Positions 35,392 through 39,159 of a DNA stretch of 39,159 nt are shown here, one piece after another. The DNA comes from Campylobacter troglodytis (GTDB taxonomy: Bacteria > Campylobacterota > Campylobacteria > Campylobacterales > Campylobacteraceae), in NCBI RefSeq assembly GCF_006864425.1, contig NZ_QHLI01000026.1, forward strand, positions 1 to 39,159, written 5' to 3'. Made by a program: the position numbers and the translations under genes. Every line of letters begins with the position of its first letter. Position 1 is the stretch's first letter. The notes below the pieces were generated by a model. That model was not told the origin of the DNA and ran no database searches. It saw only the letters and a program-made list of their open reading frames with translations.

Positions 35392-37026
35392 TTAAAATTT
35401 ATCTACTAAATTCCTAGCTAACTCGGTTTTATCCTCTCCCTTTAATTCGCTAATTACTCCGTTTTGAGCCAAGAAGATTCTATCTGCTAGATCAAAATAT
35501 CTTTCATCGTGGCTTATGGCAAGGACTGTTTTTCCTTGTTTTTTAAGCAGTGGCAAGAGCTTGGTGTAGAAAAATCTTCTAAATATAGGATCCTGATCGG
35601 CTGCAAATTCATCCAAGATCAAAATATCCCTTTCCTCAAGCAAGGCTATAAGCATAGCAAGTCTTTTTCTTTGCCCTGTGGAAAGCTTTGTTATGGCTAG
35701 TTTGCCATTTTCAATCCTTGTTTTGTTTTGAAGCTCTAAAATTTCAAGCCAGCTGTGAATTTTCTCATCCCTTGCTAAATTCTCATCCACCAAGGTTTGA
35801 GTAAAAAGATGAAAATCACTAAAAATAGCCGTGATTAAAGAGCGGTATAAGGGCTTATTTTCTTCTTTTATTTGCATTTGATCTAAGTAAATAAAGCCAG
35901 CATCAGGGCTAATCAAAGCAGCCAAAAGCATAGAAAAGGTGGATTTTCCAGAGCCGTTTTTGCCTATTAAAAAGATAAGTTCTCCCTTGTGAATTTCAAG
36001 GCTGGTTGGAGATAGGGAAAATTTTTCATCATAATGAAAGCTAACATTTTCAAAGCGAAGGCTTTGCCACTGAGGCTTATGCTTTATAAGCGTAAAACCT
36101 GCTTGATAATTGATTAAATCTAAATTTTCTATCTTATCAAGGGCTACCTTTGCCATTAACAGAGTAGGGATAGCACCCATTACTACCATCAAGGGTGTGC
36201 GTAAAAATAAGATAGCTATTGCTATGGTGGTGGCATTTTCAAGGCTAGACCAGCCAAAATGTAAGGATAGATAAAACTCCAAACCAACAAGGGCGAGAAA
36301 GCCTATATTTGTAAAATTGCTTGAAAGGCTTTGAAAGACATTGCTCATAACATTGCTATGTCTTTTCTCATCTGCATTTTTTTCAAACTCCTCCTCATAA
36401 TAAAGCTTGGCACGAAAGCTATTTAGGCTAAGCTCCTTGCGACCGTCTATGATGTTTTCATAGTTTTTTTGCAAGGCATCATCACTATCTCTTGATTTTC
36501 TAAAATATCCATAGGTTTTTATCATAAAACGGTAATCAATAATAAGTATTATAAGAACAAAAATGGAGCAAAGCAAAAAGATCTTAGCAGATAGATAGTA
36601 TAAATAAAAAGAACTTGCTATGATGAGGATTAAAGACTGAATGAAATCAGGAAGGCGCAAAAGCCCAAAAGAAATGGTGCGAACATCGTTATTTAGACTA
36701 GCTAAGAGCTTTGCCTTTGAGATTTGTTCTATCTTTAAAAATGGGGTGTCTAGTATTTGTTTGACAAGTCTTCTTTGCATTTTAAAGATGAAATTTTGTC
36801 CAAATTTAGCAAGCTTGATCTCCACAAACAAAGAAGAGGCAAAAAAGACAAGCAAGAGAATGATAAAATAAACTATATAAAGATAATCTTCATTTCCGCT
36901 TTTTAGCAAATAAGTATTTATATAAGCTAGGGTGCCAACCCCTAATAAGCTTGTAAGTATGCTAAAAAATAAAAAAAAGATCACTCTAAGCTTGTTAGCC
37001 TTTATGAGTTGAAAGATAAAATTCAT
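35392..37026 (-). CDS. PvdE/SyrD/YojI-type ABC exporter (fused membrane and ATPase domains)
   Basis: Half-transporter of 544 residues, probably acting as a homodimer in the inner membrane. Residues 1-320 hold about six membrane helices. The ATPase has Walker A IGKNGSGKST (about 354), signature LSTGQRKRLAML (about 449) and Walker B ILILDEFAADQDP (about 470). The DE-AADQDP form is typical of the cyclic-peptide and pyoverdine-precursor exporter group, which includes the microcin J25 pump YojI. The true start is ATG 37026 with AGGA six bases upstream. The frame is open further, but those codons are tRNA-Leu. It begins 17 bases after the tRNA array with no terminator. The cargo is unknown; no peptide biosynthesis gene is nearby. 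Confidence 0.9.
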   Translation of the reverse strand: MNFIFQLIKANKLRVIFFLFFSILTSLLGVGTLAYINTYLLKSGNEDYLYIVYFIILLLVFFASSLFVEIKLAKFGQNFIFKMQRRLVKQILDTPFLKIEQISKAKLLASLNNDVRTISFGLLRLPDFIQSLILIIASSFYLYYLSAKIFLLCSIFVLIILIIDYRFMIKTYGYFRKSRDSDDALQKNYENIIDGRKELSLNSFRAKLYYEEEFEKNADEKRHSNVMSNVFQSLSSNFTNIGFLALVGLEFYLSLHFGWSSLENATTIAIAILFLRTPLMVVMGAIPTLLMAKVALDKIENLDLINYQAGFTLIKHKPQWQSLRFENVSFHYDEKFSLSPTSLEIHKGELIFLIGKNGSGKSTFSMLLAALISPDAGFIYLDQMQIKEENKPLYRSLITAIFSDFHLFTQTLVDENLARDEKIHSWLEILELQNKTRIENGKLAITKLSTGQRKRLAMLIALLEERDILILDEFAADQDPIFRRFFYTKLLPLLKKQGKTVLAISHDERYFDLADRIFLAQNGVISELKGEDKTELARNLVDKF

Positions 37027-37043
37027 GGAAGTTCCTAAGAAAA

Positions 37044-37128
37044 TGGTGCGGATGAAAGGACTTGAACCTTCACGCATTGCTGCACCAGATCCTAAGTCTG
37101 GCGTGTCTGCCAATTTCACCACATCCGC
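37044..37128 (-). tRNA. tRNA-Leu (UAG)
   Basis: Acceptor stem GCGGATG/CATCCGC, a variable arm of class II type, anticodon UAG in CTTAGGA, TTCAAGT in the T loop, and an encoded CCA. Last in the five-tRNA array, 17 bases before the ABC exporter start. Confidence 0.97.
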
Positions 37129-37202
37129 TGGCTTTGTAAGAAAGAAAAATTCTAGTAAAGTTTGTTTAATGAAGATAAATTTAAAACAAAGCTTACTAAA
37201 AA

Positions 37203-37279
37203 TGGTACGCCCAAGAGGATTCGAACCTCTGACCTACGGCTTAGAAGGCCGTTGCTCTATCCAGCTGAGCTATGAGCGC
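37203..37279 (-). tRNA. tRNA-Arg (UCU)
   Basis: Full cloverleaf with anticodon UCU in the loop CTTCTAA, T loop TTCGAAT, and encoded CCA. It reads AGA/AGG, the main Arg codons in AT-rich genomes. Confidence 0.97.
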
Positions 37280-37320
37280 TTATGATTTGTGCCTTACTCA
37301 AGGCCTTAACAGTAAATTTA

Positions 37321-37397
37321 TGGTACGCTCGGTAGGACTTGAACCCACAACCTACAGATCCGAAGTCTGTCGCTCTATCCAGTTGAGCTACGAACGC
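37321..37397 (-). tRNA. tRNA-Arg (UCG)
   Basis: Full cloverleaf with anticodon UCG in the loop CTTCGGA and encoded CCA. A UCG anticodon reads CGN codons without needing the inosine-modified ACG tRNA. Confidence 0.95.
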
Positions 37398-37400
37398 TGA

Positions 37401-37478
37401 TGGGGTGAGTGATGGGAATCGAACCCACGACCCTCAGGACCACAATCTGATGCTCTAACCGACTGAGCTACACTCACC
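37401..37478 (-). tRNA. tRNA-His (GUG)
   Basis: Anticodon GUG in TTGTGGT, with the extra 5' G (37478) opposite C73, the identity mark of tRNA-His. CCA is encoded. Confidence 0.97.
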
Positions 37479-37481
37479 AAA

Positions 37482-37559
37482 TGGTCGGGGCGAAAAGATT
37501 CGAACTTTCGACCCTCTGGTCCCAAACCAGATACGCTAACCAGACTGCGCCACGCCCCG
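37482..37559 (-). tRNA. tRNA-Pro (UGG)
   Basis: Acceptor stem CGGGGCG/CGCCCCG, anticodon UGG in TTTGGGA, and encoded CCA. First in the array, 20 bases downstream of the -10 box. Confidence 0.97.
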
Positions 37560-37578
37560 AAAACAAAATAAAAGCTCG

Positions 37579-37607
37579 ATTATACACAAAAATTCCTTAG
37601 AAGTCAA
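37579..37607 (-). promoter_or_regulatory. Promoter of the tRNA array and probably the ABC exporter
   Basis: TTGACT (37607-37602) and TATAAT (37584-37579) are exactly 17 bases apart on the minus strand. It is the only good promoter before tRNA-Pro, and I see none between tRNA-Leu and the exporter gene. Confidence 0.85.
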
Positions 37608-37952
37608 TAATAAAGCTTGTCTAGCCACAGCAACAAAAGCACATAAAATTTAGGCTTAAAATTTACAAGAAGCTTGAATTTGAGTTAAAAGGCTAAGATT
37701 TGGCACTCTTAAATTTAAGTTGGCTTGATGCTTTGCTGAATTTAAGAGAGTTTATGAGGTGCTTTAGCCTTTAAAGAGCGTAAATTTAGTTTAATTGATT
37801 CAAGAATCAAGAGCTTTTATAAATTTTAATGCAAACAAGAATTTTTAGTAAAAAATTATATTTTAGTAATTACTTTCAAAATATCTTAAGTTTATTTTGT
37901 TAGAATAACAACATCGATTTGCAAAAATTATTTATTTAAAAAAGGATAAATT
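37608..37952. other. Divergent spacer between tRNA array and DUF2325 gene
   Basis: AT-rich spacer without a gene. AAAGGATAAATT before 37953 is the ribosome site of the next gene. No clear operator is visible. Confidence 0.4.
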
Positions 37953-38270
37953 ATGTCTGTTTTGGTTATAGGTGCTGATGAGATTACGCCGATTAAGGCT
38001 GTGCTTTATGATTTAGGGGCTAAAAAGGTAGAACACTGGGATGCAAGGAATGAAAACCGAGTTAACCGCAAACCCATACCGCAAGATACAAAATGTGTGG
38101 TTATGCTTACAAGCTTTTTAAATCACAACACTATGAAAAAGATCAAAGGAGAGGCAAAAAAACGATCTATACCTCTTGTGTGTGCAAAAAGAAGTGTAAG
38201 TTGTGTTTATAGCGAATATTGCAAGGTTTTTAATCTAAACAAAGAATTTGCGTGTCAAAAAGAAACTTAA
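37953..38270 (+). CDS. DUF2325 family protein
   Basis: A 105-residue protein starting MSVLVIGADEITPIKAVLYD, a Rossmann-like opening, with HWDARNENR in the middle. The C-terminal half carries several Cys (CAKRSVSCVYSEYCKVF), possibly a redox or metal site. It lies just upstream of fldA on the same strand, as its counterpart does in C. jejuni. The pair suggests a role linked to oxidative stress or electron transfer, but no reaction is known to me. The 140-base spacer before fldA could hold a second promoter. Confidence 0.85.
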   Translation: MSVLVIGADEITPIKAVLYDLGAKKVEHWDARNENRVNRKPIPQDTKCVVMLTSFLNHNTMKKIKGEAKKRSIPLVCAKRSVSCVYSEYCKVFNLNKEFACQKET

Positions 38271-38410
38271 AACTTCTTTCTTGCACACTTGATCTTATAA
38301 TCTTGGCAATATTAACTGAATTTGTGATAAAATTGCACCAAGATTTTGGGTCTTAAAACTCTAATTTTATATCCAAAAACTTTAAATTTTTTAATCAAAA
38401 AGGGGAAAAA

Positions 38411-38902
38411 ATGTCAGTAGCAGTAGTTTATGGTAGTGCTATGGGAAACACAGAAGGTGCAGCAAAGCTAATCGCTGAAAAATTAGGCATTAGCGATGTA
38501 TTTAATATAGCAGATATTGATCCTGATAAGATCAACTCTTACGACAAGCTTGTCATAGGCACCTCCACCTGGGGCAGTGGAGATCTACAAGATGACTGGG
38601 ATGCCTTTGATTTTGGCTCCTTAAAGCTTAGTGGTAAAACAGTTGCTGTCTTTGGTATGGGCGATAGTGAGTCATACTCAGATAGTTTTTGCGGAGGTAT
38701 GGGAAAACTTGCTGAAAAATTAAAAGAAGCCGGAGCACATCTTATTGGCTCTACCTCTACTGAGGGCTATACCTTTGAATCAAGCGATGCTGTTGTAGAC
38801 GGTGAATTTGTAGGACTTGCTTTGGATAATGACAACCAAGAGGATCTAACAGAATCAAGAATTGAAGCTTGGGTATCAAAGATCAAGGCTCAGCTTTCTT
38901 AA
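38411..38902 (+). CDS. fldA: Flavodoxin FldA
   Basis: Small FMN electron carrier. In Campylobacter and Helicobacter it is the acceptor for pyruvate and 2-oxoglutarate oxidoreductases and is essential. The FMN phosphate loop is GSAMGNTEGAA (about 9-19). The ring-binding loops are TSTWGSGDLQDDWD (about 54-67) and FGMGDSESYSDSFCGGMG (about 85-103). The 163 residues match C. jejuni FldA. GGGG precedes the ATG at a normal distance, and a perfect hairpin follows the stop. Confidence 0.97.
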   Translation: MSVAVVYGSAMGNTEGAAKLIAEKLGISDVFNIADIDPDKINSYDKLVIGTSTWGSGDLQDDWDAFDFGSLKLSGKTVAVFGMGDSESYSDSFCGGMGKLAEKLKEAGAHLIGSTSTEGYTFESSDAVVDGEFVGLALDNDNQEDLTESRIEAWVSKIKAQLS

Positions 38903-38908
38903 ATCTTA

Positions 38909-38934
38909 GTAAAGTTTGTTCTTACAAACTTTAC
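38909..38934 (+). terminator. Hairpin after fldA
   Basis: GTAAAGTTTGT and ACAAACTTTAC form a perfect 11-bp stem with a 4-base loop, 6 bases past the stop. It is followed by a C-rich run rather than T, so it may protect the mRNA end more than terminate. Confidence 0.55.
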
Positions 38935-38969
38935 CCCACCCCCCCTAAAAACCCTTTTATAACAAAATA

Positions 38970-39062
38970 GCTCAATGAAACTTAACAAGATTTTATCTTA
39001 TCAATTTTTAGGCATTTGATAAATATTTTGTCCTAAATTTTTCATCTTATATATAACTTCTT
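38970..39062 (-). mobile_element. IS1595-type relic F (3' stub)
   Basis: On the minus strand this matches the 3' end of copy A: AAAAATTTAGGACAAAATATTTATC... leading to TTGATAAG and a decayed right end finishing in TTGAGC at 38970. The rest of the copy is missing on the right, where copy G begins at 39063. Copy G may have inserted into it. Confidence 0.55.
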
Positions 39063-39159
39063 GGCTCAAGATACTTTAATTTGATACAATATCACTTTAA
39101 GGTATAAAGAGTTAGATGAAAAACAAGTATATGATTCATTCCCGAATTGTCTCAAAAGA
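39063..39159 (+). mobile_element. IS1595-type insertion sequence G, left end, cut by the window
   Basis: Starts with the cleanest left terminal repeat in the window, GGCTCAAGATACTTTAAT, the inverse of the right ends of copies C and D. A promoter-like TTGATACAATAT follows, then the transposase start at 39116. It continues beyond the window, so integrity cannot be judged. Confidence 0.75.
39116..39159 (+). CDS. IS1595-family transposase, N-terminus only
   Basis: Open from ATG 39116 to the window edge: MKNKYMIHSRIVSK. The same start occurs in relic D (MKNKYMIHS) and, damaged, in relic B. The opening MKNKY plus a basic helix is typical of the IS1016-like group within IS1595. The remaining ~200 residues, including VDESYF and NHINGIENFW, would lie outside the window. 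Confidence 0.65.
   Translation, partial: MKNKYMIHSRIVSK

Noticed and set aside
37027-37122. N-terminal extension of the ABC exporter frame (MVKLADTPDLGSG...)
   Set aside because: These codons are the tRNA-Leu gene read as protein. ATG 37026 has its own ribosome site.
38938-38945. C-run after fldA as a phase-variable tract
   Set aside because: It is only seven C and lies outside any gene.

Overview
The window looks like a chromosomal segment of a Campylobacter-type epsilonproteobacterium. It is AT-rich, genes start behind AAGGA-type ribosome sites, trpG and trpD are fused, and a DUF2325 gene sits beside fldA. A 13-base G tract lies in a type III methyltransferase gene. I did not assign a species. 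Coding density is unusually low for this group, with several gaps of 0.7-1.8 kb.

Layout. 1-620: direct repeats and the 3' stub of a dead insertion sequence. 618-6102 (minus): a type III restriction-modification locus (mod-res) with a small-indel frameshift in each gene plus a switched-off poly-G tract. 6540-8983 (minus): grpE-dnaK without an adjacent hrcA, behind a promoter overlapped by an HspR-like inverted repeat. 9668-11380 (minus): oligoendopeptidase F. 11661-16504 (plus): a two-gene operon of unknown function (1183 and 434 aa). 18082-21825 (minus): trpE-trpGD-trpF with no trpBA next to it. 23109-24611: a divergent RcnR-type metal sensor and CDF exporter sharing twin operators. 25362-27652: ppk and a small exported Cys-rich protein. 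29481-31902 (minus): a sugar aminotransferase with a 10-bp repeat tract at its 5' end and a glycosyltransferase. 32008-32607: an antitoxin with a frameshifted RelE-type toxin. 32882-34402: a lone NikA-like binding protein. 35392-37559 (minus): five tRNA genes running straight into a PvdE/YojI-type ABC exporter. 37953-38902: DUF2325 and flavodoxin.

The hidden story is in the gaps. Most long gaps contain wrecks of one insertion-sequence family. Translated piecewise they show hallmarks of IS1595-type transposases: VDESYF, RGKRGRGA, NHINGIENF, LAKFRGI and a LYKILLK-type C-terminus. I count seven copies (A-G). Two have both terminal inverted repeats and likely 8-bp target duplications. One starts at the right edge and may be intact. 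Inside the wrecks a 33-42-bp hairpin-forming segment recurs about ten times. It is always in the same orientation, follows a Phe codon, and sits at three fixed places of the transposase gene. In one copy one site is empty and another insertion keeps the reading frame. Several internal deletions end at these elements, as expected from recombination between direct repeats.

Other signs of repeat invasion into genes are GC-rich palindromes in the mod linker, an Asn/Ser-rich expansion in trpE, a Gln/Asn-rich expansion in mod, and the decamer tract in the aminotransferase. Together they suggest a repeat-rich, decaying genome that diversifies surface and DNA-modification genes through repeat tracts.
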